Assembly (NCBI RefSeq): GCF_000384335.2
Contig: NZ_KQ031382.1
Location: forward strand, 2,305,545-2,369,544
Source: Hyphomicrobium sp. 99
GTDB lineage: Bacteria > Pseudomonadota > Alphaproteobacteria > Rhizobiales > Hyphomicrobiaceae
Length of the DNA: 64,000 nt
Direction of reading: 5' to 3'
The position numbers were made by a program, and so were the translations under genes. Below, one piece after another: positions 1 to 7,977 of this stretch; position 1 is the first letter of the stretch, and every line of letters begins with the position of its first letter. The notes below the pieces were generated by a model, which worked only from the letters and a program-made list of their open reading frames with translations, was not told the DNA's origin and ran no database searches.

Positions 1-104
1 ATGACGGCTGTCCGAAGCCCGGAGGCCGCGCACGACAAACCTGTAATCAGCCCGGCGGGTCCCGCGCCTACGACAGCGATGTCAAAAATGTCTTGTCCGG
101 CCAT
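1..104 (-). CDS. UbiH/UbiF-like FAD-dependent hydroxylase, N-terminal fragment
   Basis: Only the first 34 codons lie in the window, and the gene runs off its left edge. The translation begins MAGQDIFDIAVVGAGPAGL, which is the beta-alpha-beta dinucleotide fold with a GxGxxG motif found at the start of FAD-dependent monooxygenases. The spacing and wording resemble the ubiquinone-biosynthesis hydroxylases (UbiH, UbiF, Coq6), but any PHBH-fold hydroxylase would look alike here. An AGGGG sequence about eight bases before the ATG supports this start. The gene diverges from the porin gene to its right. Confidence 0.6.
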   Translation of the reverse strand, partial: MAGQDIFDIAVVGAGPAGLITGLSCAASGLRTAV

Positions 105-339
105 GCGTTAGCCCCTGCGAGTGTGGTCATTGAAACACAGAAATGGACCAAAGGGCAGTCGTTGCAGAGAAGCAACGCGTTTGCCGTCGGAGTGTCACGC
201 ATCTGTTAAATTGGCGTGGTTAGCAGACGCGTAAGTTGCTCACGAGGAAAAATATCTCAGGGGCACAAGGCGAAAAATCGCCCGGCGCGAAGGGGATTGC
301 GCGCCGTGAAGTTTGGGGTCTGTAAACAGAGGGGCACCG

Positions 340-1692
340 ATGAAGTCGGTATTCAAATCGTCTAGTAGCCGTTTGGCGTTGATGGCAGCCTTCGGGTTGG
401 CACTTGGATTCACACCCGCTGCGGCGGCTGATTTGGGCGGCAACTGCTGCGCAGATCTCGAAGAGCGCGTCGCTGAGCTGGAAGCCACGACCGCCCGCAA
501 GGGCAACCGCAAGGTTTCGCTGACGGTCTCGGGCTGGGTCAACGAGGCGGTGTTCGCCTGGGACGACGGCAGCGAGCGTAACGCCTATGTCGGCACGAAC
601 TCGCTCGAGCAGTCACGCGTTAAGTTCACCGGCGAAGCTCAGATCGCCCCCGGCTACTCGGCAGGTTACACGCTCGAAATCGGCCTTCAGGGCCATCCGT
701 CGAACCAGTGGAACCAGAACGGTCCCAGCAGCCCGAGCACAACAGCGACGTCGCAGGACAACGCCCTCATCGTTCGCAAGAGCAACTGGTGGCTGAAGAG
801 CAAAGACTACGGCAAGGTCACCGTCGGCCTCGAAGGTACCGCGCTCTATCACTTGCTCGACGACGCTGATGGCGCCAACACGCGTAACTTCTCCGACGCA
901 CAGGCGGCCGCAGTTGCACAAAGCGGTTTCTTCCTTCGTAGCGGCGGCGACTCGGTCAACAGCCTGAAGTGGAGCGACGTCCTCCGCGGCGTAGACAACG
1001 GCACGGACGGCCAGGACGGCCGCCGCAATATCGTTCGCTACGACTCGCCGACGATCGCCGGCTTCACAGCGACGGCTTCTTGGGGTGAAGACGACCTCTG
1101 GGCCGTGGCGTTGACCTACAAGAACACCATCGGAGACTTCAACCTGCTCGGCAAAGTCGGTTACGGCAAGAACTCCGACGAAAGCACTTCTAAGTGCTCG
1201 ACCTCCGGCAACGTATACAACGGCGTCACTCTCGGTGGCCAGGATTGCGAACTGTTCGGCGCAGCGGGCACGATCATGCACGTCCCGACGGGCTTGTATG
1301 TTTACGGTGGTTTCGCACAAAACCACGACAATGCCGAAGCCAAAATTGCCGGCGCTGATCCCACGGACACCATGTGGTTCATTCAGGGCGGTATCGAGCA
1401 GAAGTGGCTTCCGCTCGGCAAGACCACGGTGTTCGGTGAATACCGTCACGATGACGGCGGCTCGAACCTCGACAAGAAGTTTGTCCCAGGCAACATCGGC
1501 ACGACGTCGTTCGTGCACGACAGCAGCCTTAACTTCGTGGGCGCTGGCGTTGTTCAGAACATCGAACCCGCCGCGATGGATCTCTACGTGATCTACCGCC
1601 ATGCTGACGGCGATGTGACAAACGCAGCCAACGAAACCGCTAAGCTCGACGCCTTCGACATGGTCATCATGGGCGCCATGCTGAGATTCTGA
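340..1692 (+). CDS. Outer-membrane porin (alphaproteobacterial Porin_2 type)
   Basis: This is a general diffusion porin of about 450 residues that would form a beta-barrel trimer in the outer membrane. Residues 1-30 are a signal peptide (basic start, hydrophobic core, cleavage after AAA). A short heptad-like stretch follows (ADLEERVAELEA), as is common at the N-terminus of rhizobial porins. The body is rich in Gly, Asp and aromatic residues in alternating patterns, and the protein ends in Phe (GAMLRF), the usual assembly signal for Bam. The ATG at 340 is chosen over the in-frame GTG at 313 because it follows AGAGGGG at good spacing and starts the signal peptide directly. The gene is monocistronic, with a strong terminator just downstream. 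Two Cys sit close together right after the signal peptide. The substrate cannot be read from sequence. Confidence 0.9.
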   Translation: MKSVFKSSSSRLALMAAFGLALGFTPAAAADLGGNCCADLEERVAELEATTARKGNRKVSLTVSGWVNEAVFAWDDGSERNAYVGTNSLEQSRVKFTGEAQIAPGYSAGYTLEIGLQGHPSNQWNQNGPSSPSTTATSQDNALIVRKSNWWLKSKDYGKVTVGLEGTALYHLLDDADGANTRNFSDAQAAAVAQSGFFLRSGGDSVNSLKWSDVLRGVDNGTDGQDGRRNIVRYDSPTIAGFTATASWGEDDLWAVALTYKNTIGDFNLLGKVGYGKNSDESTSKCSTSGNVYNGVTLGGQDCELFGAAGTIMHVPTGLYVYGGFAQNHDNAEAKIAGADPTDTMWFIQGGIEQKWLPLGKTTVFGEYRHDDGGSNLDKKFVPGNIGTTSFVHDSSLNFVGAGVVQNIEPAAMDLYVIYRHADGDVTNAANETAKLDAFDMVIMGAMLRF

Positions 1693-1722
1693 TTGCTTAC
1701 CTCCCGTCTGCGTCAGAGTACT

Positions 1723-1749
1723 GGGGCTGCCTTCGGGCAGCCCCTTTTT
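1723..1749 (+). terminator. Rho-independent terminator of the porin gene
   Basis: A nine-base perfect stem (GGGGCTGCC at 1723-1731 with GGCAGCCCC at 1736-1744) closes on a TTCG tetraloop and is followed by TTTTTG. It lies about 30 bases after the porin stop codon. Confidence 0.9.
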
Positions 1750-1959
1750 GTTGAGTCCCGCGAGGTCGAAATGGGGCAATTGCGCGGCAGCCGGGAACGC
1801 GGCGAAATGTGTGGCGTTCCGGCAACATGGCTGCGGTACAACAGCGACGATAAGAAACGGTCATTCTCCAGTTAACGGAGGACTAACGCCATTGAAGTTC
1901 TGCTATCTACCGCGCAACATTGAAATATGTGCGTGCTTTCGAGGCATGGCGGGGTAGAC

Positions 1960-2307
1960 GTGAGACGATTGATACTGGTGACTGGCATGCTGGCGGCGGT
2001 CGCTGCTGCGGCGAGCACCAATGTGTTCTCGATGGAAGAGCAGCGCGGGGCAATCCCCGGCGGCGTCTCCGTGCCCGACGCTCCGAAGGCGCAGGAACAG
2101 GATCCTTCGAGTCCTCCCAAGAGCGAGGGAACCGAAATCCGAATCCCCGGCCTCGGGAAAATAGGCACATTGCCGAAGATGGATTTCGGCCTCGATCTCC
2201 TCTATGGCGCTGCCGAGGACAACAACAAAGTGTCTGACCCTTCAGATCCGAATTCGGAGGATCAGAAGGACTTGATGATTCACGGATCGGTGAAGCATCG
2301 CTTCTAG
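1960..2307 (+). CDS. Small exported protein of unknown function
   Basis: I do not recognise this family. The product is 115 residues from the GTG at 1960. It begins with a signal peptide (RRLILVTGMLAAVAAAAS), continues with a Pro-, Ser- and Glu-rich linker, and ends in a segment with alternating polar and hydrophobic residues that finishes KHRF. The terminal Phe and the strand-like end recall outer-membrane proteins, although one strand cannot form a barrel. GTG 1960 is preferred because GGCGGGG lies just upstream and the signal peptide starts there. An in-frame ATG at 1927 would add 11 residues without a clear ribosome site. It sits alone between the porin and the FtsB-like gene. Confidence 0.6.
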   Translation: MRRLILVTGMLAAVAAAASTNVFSMEEQRGAIPGGVSVPDAPKAQEQDPSSPPKSEGTEIRIPGLGKIGTLPKMDFGLDLLYGAAEDNNKVSDPSDPNSEDQKDLMIHGSVKHRF

Positions 2308-2423
2308 GTTTTCAGCGCTTCCCACGCGTTTGAGCCGTTGCGGCTTCTAATCGGTCTGCGTTGGGCGCGAGTAAGCCGCCACCTGGCTTTGCTCTGATGT
2401 GATCCAGGGTTTACCCGCTTTTA

Positions 2424-2807
2424 ATGCGCCGCTTCGTATATCCTCGTGTCGCCCTTTCTCACAGGCACCGAAGCGTGCGGTATTTGAGCCCCACAACAAA
2501 CAGCCCGAACCGAGCGCGGCGGCTTCTTAAGCAGCTTGCGGTGACGTTGGCCTGTGTCGCGTTGACGGCATACTTCGCCTACCACATCCGTTACGGACGG
2601 CATGGCCTCGAGGCCCGCGCGCAACTCATCGAGCGGGCCGCGTTAGTCGACTTCGAGGTCAAAGGCCTCGAAAGCGTCCGCACGAAACTCCGCCACGACG
2701 TTGCGCTGCTTTCGCCCGAAATCCCGAACGCCGACATCGTGGAAGAGACAGCCCGCGACATGCTCGGCTACGTGCGCACCGACGATAAAATCATTATCGC
2801 CCAATAA
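2424..2807 (+). CDS. Septum formation initiator family protein (FtsB/DivIC-like)
   Basis: FtsB-type proteins are bitopic divisome components that form a coiled coil with FtsL and link FtsQ to septal wall synthesis. Here a basic cytoplasmic segment (about residues 1-34) precedes one membrane helix (about 35-55). A periplasmic coiled coil follows (about 58-95), then the family's closing motif, an ARxxLGYVRxxD-like segment (ARDMLGYVRTDD). The N-terminus is longer than usual and no Shine-Dalgarno is evident at the ATG at 2424, so the true start may lie further in. In many relatives this gene sits between eno and pdhA; here it is isolated among small envelope genes. Confidence 0.75.
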   Translation: MRRFVYPRVALSHRHRSVRYLSPTTNSPNRARRLLKQLAVTLACVALTAYFAYHIRYGRHGLEARAQLIERAALVDFEVKGLESVRTKLRHDVALLSPEIPNADIVEETARDMLGYVRTDDKIIIAQ

Positions 2808-2946
2808 GCACCGTAGTTTATTGTTATAAGCGCTTGGCGGCTCGCCGCGATGAGCGCGCGCCCGAGGGGCTAATCGCCGCTTGAGCAACAGGCTGAGACT
2901 GGCTAGTCCAATAGATGCGTTTGGTGCATCGAGGAGTCCGTTGAAC

Positions 2947-3276
2947 ATGTCAGACCTGCAAGATGCGGACGACCTCCTTGAGCTCGAAATTCCGGAAGAA
3001 GTGCCGGAAGCGGAACAGGCCGTCGAGCTTATCAGAGCCTGGGTGGCCGACGGCGCGCTCGTCGTAACGCTCAACGGCGAGGCCTTTGGCCCTCGATTGG
3101 AAGAATGGGGCAGACTGCTCGCGCAGATCGGCCAACACGTCGCGCGTTCGGCGTCGATGAATGGAGAAGCCGGCGAACAGCGATTGATTGCGGCGGTTCG
3201 TAAAGGCTTCGACGAAGCATTTCCGAAGAACGATTTGGCCGCCTACAGCAGAACCCGCAAGCGCGTGACCCACTAA
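2947..3276 (+). CDS. DUF5076 domain-containing protein
   Basis: This is a cytoplasmic protein of 109 residues without signal peptide or membrane segment. The order acidic start, then ELIRAWVADGALVVTLNGEAF, then EEWGRLLAQIGQHVAR, then an alpha-helical end with a Phe-Asp core, matches my recollection of DUF5076 proteins of alphaproteobacteria. Their function is unknown. The ATG at 2947 follows GAGGAG with good spacing; an upstream TTG at 2881 has no such site. No operon partner is evident. The family assignment rests on pattern recognition. Confidence 0.65.
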   Translation: MSDLQDADDLLELEIPEEVPEAEQAVELIRAWVADGALVVTLNGEAFGPRLEEWGRLLAQIGQHVARSASMNGEAGEQRLIAAVRKGFDEAFPKNDLAAYSRTRKRVTH

Positions 3277-3507
3277 CGCTGCACCCGCCGCGACGCGTGC
3301 CGTTGATCAACGTGAGACCAACGCCAGTTGGTTCTGTTGCCCGAATACGCCAGACATCGGCTGTCCACACCTTCCGCTGCTCTTCCCGTCGTTTCCGCAA
3401 CTTTGGCGGGGATGACTGAGGGTCGCCGCCTTGCGCCCTGCGCAGTCTGATCGCTAAGCAGAGATCCGTGCGCGTCGAGTTGTGGGTGGCAACTCCTGGG
3501 GGTTTCG

Positions 3508-3891
3508 ATGAGAAAAGTACATATTGGCAAGATCGGTTTTGTCGTCGTGGCGACGGCTCTGACGTGCGGCTGCGCGAACTCTGGTTTTGATCTTTCGACC
3601 GCGTCGGTTGTCACGCCGGAAAAGCAAGTCGCAAAAGCTGATCCTGTCTGCGCTTCGCTCGCCAGCCAGATCAATACCCTGAAGGCCGACGGCACGATCG
3701 ACAAGCTCGAGAAGGTAGCCGACGGCAAGGGCGGCAAGGTTGTTTCAGTGAAGCGCACGGCTTTGCAGAAGCAGGCCGAGCTCAATAAGGCCTATGGCGA
3801 GTTCCAGACGAAGTGCGGCGCAGGTATTCCGAGCCAGGTCGCAGCCCAACAGCCAGCAAAAGCTCCGGCAGCGACCCCAGCCGCGAACTAA
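3508..3891 (+). CDS. Small two-cysteine envelope protein, probable lipoprotein, copy 1
   Basis: The product has 127 residues: a basic and hydrophobic leader (1-22) with cysteines at 20 and 22, a Ser/Thr/Val linker, a helical central part, and an Ala/Pro/Gln-rich tail. The lipobox (LTCGC) is imperfect, so lipidation at Cys22 is likely but not certain. Cys48 and Cys103 bracket a helical segment of 56 residues. The next gene (4094-4381) encodes the same layout, so the two look like diverged duplicates. I know of no function for this family. The start follows TGGGGG about six bases before the ATG. Confidence 0.6.
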   Translation: MRKVHIGKIGFVVVATALTCGCANSGFDLSTASVVTPEKQVAKADPVCASLASQINTLKADGTIDKLEKVADGKGGKVVSVKRTALQKQAELNKAYGEFQTKCGAGIPSQVAAQQPAKAPAATPAAN

Positions 3892-4093
3892 CTTATCCGG
3901 GCTTTGACGAGATGAATGTCCTCGCGCGCTGCTTTGGCGCGTCGAGGTGCGGCCATTTTGAAATCGCTATTGCCGCAGTGCCACAGGAAGGCCACGGGGG
4001 ATTGCGAAGGCTCCCTGGCTGTGATCTCTGCGACGTCAGACGAAACCTTGTTTCGGAATCCTCTTCGTAAATTCAAGCTGAGTGGGACGAATA

Positions 4094-4381
4094 ATGCGGG
4101 GTTGTTTAGCTGTTGCTCTTGTAATCGCCTTCTCCGGGGCGCTGCAGGGATGTGGCGGCGCTGCTGGAAACAACAATGGCGATCCGGGAGCGAAGCCTCT
4201 TCCTCCGGGTGAGTCGTGCGGTTCGATTCGTGGCGAACTCAATCGCCTGGATTCAAAGGGCGTTCCCGCCCAGGTCGAACGTGCAAGCGGCGGCGGCAAG
4301 CTCACGCCTGCCCAGCGCGCCGACGTTGATAAGTACAACGACCTGTTAAACCAGTATCTGGGTGCTCGCTGCCACGTTTGA
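4094..4381 (+). CDS. Small two-cysteine lipoprotein, copy 2
   Basis: The product has 95 residues. The leader ends in a good lipobox (LQGC, Cys20), followed by a Gly/Asn/Pro linker and a compact helical domain between Cys42 and Cys93. Copy 1 upstream shares the Cys-x(50-54)-Cys frame, an [IL]NxL motif eight to eleven residues after the first Cys, a central Gly-Gly-Lys, and Lys/Asn/Tyr positions before the second Cys. A disulfide between the two Cys in the periplasm is plausible. ATG 4094 starts the leader directly; an in-frame GTG at 4082 would add four residues. Its function is unknown. Confidence 0.6.
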   Translation: MRGCLAVALVIAFSGALQGCGGAAGNNNGDPGAKPLPPGESCGSIRGELNRLDSKGVPAQVERASGGGKLTPAQRADVDKYNDLLNQYLGARCHV

Positions 4382-4457
4382 GGCGGCGCATTTGAAGAAG
4401 CGGCAGTGGCCGGTTCCTCACGCTGCTGTCCAGTAGTGGAATGCCTTGGAGCGAAAT

Positions 4458-4712
4458 ATGGACGCCCAAACGCGCGAACTGATCGTCTTTGCGATCATCG
4501 GAATTATCGCCGGCTTTCTCGCTTCTCTCGTCGTGGGGGGTGATGGCCTGATCCGATACCTGATCACCGGCCTCACCGGCGCGTTTGTCGGCGGTTATCT
4601 GTTCAGGGCGCTGGGCATCAATCTCGGGATCAGAAACGCATTCCTCTCGGAAGTGATCACCGCCGCGATTGGCGCGATCATCGTTGTCCTGCTCGCGCGT
4701 CTCATCGCTTAG
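4458..4712 (+). CDS. GlsB/YeaQ/YmgE family membrane protein
   Basis: This is a very small (84 residues) inner-membrane protein with three hydrophobic helices (about residues 8-28, 33-54 and 63-83) separated by Gly-rich turns. It has the family pattern GIIAGFLA and LTGAFVGGYLFRALG. Members of this transglycosylase-associated or stress-response family are induced by envelope, acid or osmotic stress in several bacteria, but their molecular role is not established. ATG 4458 follows TTGGAGCG at proper spacing. The gene appears to be transcribed alone. Confidence 0.85.
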   Translation: MDAQTRELIVFAIIGIIAGFLASLVVGGDGLIRYLITGLTGAFVGGYLFRALGINLGIRNAFLSEVITAAIGAIIVVLLARLIA

Positions 4713-4806
4713 CCCCGAGCGGCCCCATCGGGTGCGCTCGCACGGTGCGGCCGCTTGAAGCATATGCTTTTCGCAGAGCTGCCAGCCGTGCCATAAGACC
4801 GGCGCC

Positions 4807-5277
4807 ATGCCATCCTTCTCCACTCAGCAACACGTCCGCTTTTCGGCAGAGCAAATGTTCGCGCTCGTCGCCGACATCGAGAAATATCCCGAGTTCCTTC
4901 CGCTGTGCACCGGCCTGACGGTTCTGTCACGCCAGCAAACCACGGCCGGAGAGGAACTGACCGCGCGCATGAGCATCGGCTACAAATCGATCGCCGAAAG
5001 CTTCACGACACGCGTCGTCATCGATACGCCCGACCGGCGCATCGATGTCAGCTACCTCGACGGCCCCTTCAAGCGCCTCGAAAACCGCTGGAAGTTCTTG
5101 GACGATCCATCCGGATCGATGGTGGATTTTTACATCGACTACGAGTTTCGCTCGAAACTGCTCGGCGCTCTCATGGGCGCGATGTTCGATCAGGCGTTTA
5201 GACGTTTTACGCAAGCATTCGAAGAACGCGCGGCGCAAGTTTACGCAACGGCTCCCCCGAAGACCGCCGAGATTTAG
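4807..5277 (+). CDS. COQ10/RatA-like START-domain protein
   Basis: This single-domain SRPBCC (START) protein of 156 residues matches COQ10, which binds ubiquinone for respiratory electron transport, and the homologous RatA of Escherichia coli, which was described as an inhibitor of ribosome subunit joining. Typical features are the opening F-S-x-E-Q-M-F-x-L-V-A-D, then YPEFLPLC, a mid-protein block around DGPFKRLENRWKF, and a long C-terminal helix with F-x-x-A-F. In alphaproteobacteria the ubiquinone role seems more likely. It is convergent with the pentapeptide-repeat gene, and the two stop codons overlap by four bases. Confidence 0.85.
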   Translation: MPSFSTQQHVRFSAEQMFALVADIEKYPEFLPLCTGLTVLSRQQTTAGEELTARMSIGYKSIAESFTTRVVIDTPDRRIDVSYLDGPFKRLENRWKFLDDPSGSMVDFYIDYEFRSKLLGALMGAMFDQAFRRFTQAFEERAAQVYATAPPKTAEI

Positions 5278-6125
5278 CGGACGCTCTTCGCGGAGTTTTT
5301 AGCAAGCCCCAGACCCTTGAGCCTGTCCAGCCCCTTGGCATCGCGAAGCTTGGCGCCGGAGAGATCGGCGCCGTGAACGTCCGCGTCGGTGAGGTCGGCG
5401 CCCGTCAAATCCGCGTTCGTCAAGTCAGCACCCGACAAATCCGCGCCCGAGAGATCCGCCCCGCGCAGGATGACGTCACGCATGACCGCGCCTTTGAGCT
5501 GAGCAAAACTCAACTGGACGCGCCCCATGTCAGCGCGCGTGAGGATCGCGCCCACGAGCTTGGCGCTCGTAAAATCGGTTCGCCATATATGCTCGATGAA
5601 CCCCGTCGTGTAGGTCGGCGCACAATGGGAATCGGTGAGATCGGCTCCGGTGAGATCCGAACCCGCGAAGGTTCCAAAAAATCGCGCGCCGCGGAGCGAC
5701 GCGGCCTTGAGGCTTGGCGCTTCGACCGGCATCGGTGCCAGGGTGGAGAACGTCGACGGGCGCATCAGGCTCGCGTTGTCGAGGCGGGCGCCATCGAGTT
5801 TCGCACCCACGAGCGTGACGCGGTCGAGGTTCGCGCCTGTCAGGTTGGTTTTGGAAAGGTTGGCTCCGGAGAGGTCGGCTCCGAACAGGTTGGATTGACT
5901 GAGATCAGCCTCTTTGAAGTCGAGGCCGGAAAGATCGAGCCGCGTCAAATCCCGTTTGTTGAGGGATGGATGGCTGCCCGGCGCAGCGCGGAAGACGAGA
6001 ACCGAGACATCCCGTGCCGACATATCAGCCGCGACGGAGGAGCCCGATCCCACCGCGATTGTCATTCCGAACATCGCCAGGAGGCCGGCGCCGCGAATTG
6101 AAACCGAAGATCTCGCCCGTCTCAT
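5274..6125 (-). CDS. Exported pentapeptide-repeat protein
   Basis: The product has 283 residues. Residues 1-33 look like a signal peptide (basic start, hydrophobic stretch, SVAADM). Two blocks of pentapeptide repeats follow, of the A(D/N)LSG type, at about residues 61-120 and 195-270, separated by a less regular part with one Cys (HCAPTYTTGF). Such repeats fold into a right-handed quadrilateral beta-helix. The family includes gyrase-protecting proteins and many of unknown role, and export to the periplasm argues against gyrase as target here. Its ATG overlaps the cinA stop (ATGA, 6122-6125), so the two genes are probably cotranscribed and translationally coupled. Confidence 0.8.
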   Translation of the reverse strand: MRRARSSVSIRGAGLLAMFGMTIAVGSGSSVAADMSARDVSVLVFRAAPGSHPSLNKRDLTRLDLSGLDFKEADLSQSNLFGADLSGANLSKTNLTGANLDRVTLVGAKLDGARLDNASLMRPSTFSTLAPMPVEAPSLKAASLRGARFFGTFAGSDLTGADLTDSHCAPTYTTGFIEHIWRTDFTSAKLVGAILTRADMGRVQLSFAQLKGAVMRDVILRGADLSGADLSGADLTNADLTGADLTDADVHGADLSGAKLRDAKGLDRLKGLGLAKNSAKSVR

Positions 6126-6613
6126 CCGGCAGCCTCTTGAAGCATTCTCAGAGCAGCCCGGAGGCTCGCGAGCCGGACTTCATCCCGCCCGATCTCCCCA
6201 AAAGTATGACGTTCCACCCGCGGTGCATCGTAGACGGAAGCGATCCCGATATAAACGAGGCCCACAGGCTTCTGGGGACTGCCACCGCCCGGACCCGCAA
6301 TGCCCGTGACCGAAACGGCGAGATCAACACCGGTCGTGCGAACGACGCCATCGGCCATGGCATGGGCAACAGCTTCGCTTACCGCGCCATGATGCTCGAT
6401 CAGTTCGGCATCGACGCCGATCATGCCCGACTTGGCACCATTGGCGTAGGTCACGAACCCGCCGAAAAAGACGTCGGACGAGCCGGCAACGGCCGTTATC
6501 GCGCTGGAGACCAGTCCGCCTGTGCAGCTTTCAGCCGTCGCCAGCAAACGGCGCCGGGCTCTCAAAGTGTCAATTAACCGGCTTGCGTCTTCGAGAACAT
6601 CAGCAGGAAACAC
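6122..6613 (-). CDS. CinA family protein (nicotinamide-nucleotide amidohydrolase PncC domain)
   Basis: This is the stand-alone C-terminal CinA domain (163 residues), which hydrolyses NMN to nicotinate mononucleotide in pyridine nucleotide salvage. Family marks are the ATAESCTGGLVSSAI motif with the catalytic Ser and Thr, the VTYANGAK block, and the SVTGIAGPGGGSPQKPVG loop. The N-terminal MoCF-like domain of full CinA is absent, as is usual in this lineage. GTG 6613 is the start. It heads a two-gene unit with the exported pentapeptide-repeat gene. In relatives cinA sits next to ispDF; here a MarR and a CDF gene lie in between. Confidence 0.88.
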   Translation of the reverse strand: MFPADVLEDASRLIDTLRARRRLLATAESCTGGLVSSAITAVAGSSDVFFGGFVTYANGAKSGMIGVDAELIEHHGAVSEAVAHAMADGVVRTTGVDLAVSVTGIAGPGGGSPQKPVGLVYIGIASVYDAPRVERHTFGEIGRDEVRLASLRAALRMLQEAAG

Positions 6614-6630
6614 GGGGGAGCCTCACGCCG

Positions 6631-6669
6631 AAAAGAAAGCGGGGAGCGCTTCAGATGAAGCACTCCCCG
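6631..6669 (-). terminator. Terminator downstream of the MarR-family gene
   Basis: Read on the minus strand, a 13-base stem with one mismatch (6657-6669 with 6640-6652) closes on an ATCT loop and is followed by CTTTCTTTTC. It separates the marR-like gene from cinA. Confidence 0.75.
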
Positions 6670-6714
6670 GCAAGGCTATCTAGAGAGAGAAGAATGTGCA
6701 AACGGCTTGGCTGA

Positions 6715-7200
6715 TCAAGCCGCGGCCAGGACTTCGGCGTGTGACAGTAGGCTATCGAGCACCGTCCGGCTGTCGGAACCCATGGCCCCGACAGTTCGCT
6801 TCTGGGCGTCTTGCCAAATCGGGTAGGCATCCTTCAGAACGGCCTGGCCTTTGGGCGTAAGGTGCAAGCCGCGTCCACGCCGTCCGGCGGGAGGATCCAT
6901 GATGATATGGCCGAGCGCTAACAGTCGCTTCAAGTTGCGAGAGAGAGTCGACTTTTCAATATCGAGTTCGTGTCCGATCTCGACGGCCGTGATTCCGTCG
7001 CGAGAAGCCAGCTGCGCGAGCAAGGTATACTGGCTCGCGGTGATGCCGAGTGGGCGCAAGGCATCATCATAGACTCTCGTGACGATACGCGAGAGCTGAC
7101 GCACACGGGTCGCCAGGCACATTTCTGACTGTGCCTCAGCTATCGTGCTGATGGAGTCATCAACTGGCTGGCGTTCTAGATTTTGGGGCATGATGTTCAT
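6715..7200 (-). CDS. MarR family transcriptional regulator
   Basis: This is a winged-helix repressor-type protein of 161 residues. After a short N-terminal tail, the dimerisation helices precede the wHTH (about residues 50-120). Recognisable parts are SQYTLLAQLA, the recognition region GHELDIEKSTLSRNLKRL, and the wing DPPAGRRGRGLHLTPKG. MarR proteins usually respond to small phenolic or oxidant ligands and often regulate a neighbouring transporter, but the ligand cannot be read here. ATG 7200 follows GGGAG at good spacing. It lies downstream of the CDF-like transporter gene on the same strand, which is a candidate target. Confidence 0.88.
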   Translation of the reverse strand: MNIMPQNLERQPVDDSISTIAEAQSEMCLATRVRQLSRIVTRVYDDALRPLGITASQYTLLAQLASRDGITAVEIGHELDIEKSTLSRNLKRLLALGHIIMDPPAGRRGRGLHLTPKGQAVLKDAYPIWQDAQKRTVGAMGSDSRTVLDSLLSHAEVLAAA

Positions 7201-7356
7201 ATCGGCTCCCGTATGAGCACTCTCGTGGGTCGTGGCAATACAACCACTTGCCTGTTTGATGCCGCGATTCTGCCTTGATGGTCAACGACCAAAGCCATTG
7301 CAAAGCAGCATCAATTCGTTCCGAAGTTCGAATTGACAGCGGATGCAACTCAAGTG

Positions 7357-7977
7357 TCACGGTTTCGCCGAAACGTGTTCATTTCGCGCGGCTTGGTAGA
7401 CTTCGAGGGCCGCGCCGGCGTTGAGCGCCGCTATGGAAAGACCAACGATGAGATCGGGCCACTGAGATGAAGTGGCCGCCGTCGCGAGCCCGGCAAACAC
7501 GATCGCGACATTCGCCGCCACGTCATTCCGCGCCGACAGGAATGCTGCTCGGGTCAGGCTTCCGCCTGTCGTTCGAAACGGTGCGAGCAATCGCGCGCAC
7601 ATGAGATTGACTGCGAACGCACCAAGCCCGGTGAGGCTGAGCGGCAGGGCTTCGGGAACGCGGCCGTCGGAAAAGTTTTGCCAAGCAGTCCAGAGTGTCG
7701 CCAAGCCCGGAACGAGAATAATCACTGCGAGGAGCATTCCGAGCTTGGCGCGACGGAGAGGGCTGAAGCCCAAACCGGCGAGAATCAGCAGATTGATCGC
7801 GGCGTCTTCCAGGAAGTCGACGCTGTCGGCAAAGAGTGAAACGGAGCCGATCGCGAGTGCCACCGCAAACTCGACACCGAAATATCCGAGGTTGAGCAAG
7901 GCGACGTTGCGAACCGTCGTTCGCAGCGCGAGGTTCGATGCGATGTCCTCAAACTTCGAATGGGACGCTTCGCTCAT
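7357..7977 (-). CDS. Cation transporter of the CDF type, short form
   Basis: The product is 206 residues with about five or six membrane helices and matches the transmembrane half of cation diffusion facilitators, which export Zn2+, Co2+ or Cd2+ by proton exchange. The helix-2 site appears as ADSVDFLEDA and the helix-5 site as SARNDVAAN, where metal-binding Asp residues are retained although the usual HxxxD is changed. The cytoplasmic C-terminal metal-sensing domain is absent. The ATG overlaps the ispDF stop codon (7974-7977), so translation is probably coupled. A marR-type gene follows. Confidence 0.75.
   Translation of the reverse strand: MSEASHSKFEDIASNLALRTTVRNVALLNLGYFGVEFAVALAIGSVSLFADSVDFLEDAAINLLILAGLGFSPLRRAKLGMLLAVIILVPGLATLWTAWQNFSDGRVPEALPLSLTGLGAFAVNLMCARLLAPFRTTGGSLTRAAFLSARNDVAANVAIVFAGLATAATSSQWPDLIVGLSIAALNAGAALEVYQAARNEHVSAKP

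Noticed and set aside
613..1779. Minus-strand frame of 388 codons over the porin gene
   Set aside because: It is a high-GC shadow of the porin. It has no motif, no signal and no ribosome site, and it overlaps the terminator.
7160..7360. Minus-strand frame of 66 codons between the CDF and MarR genes
   Set aside because: It overlaps the start of the MarR gene, has no ribosome site and no recognisable motif.
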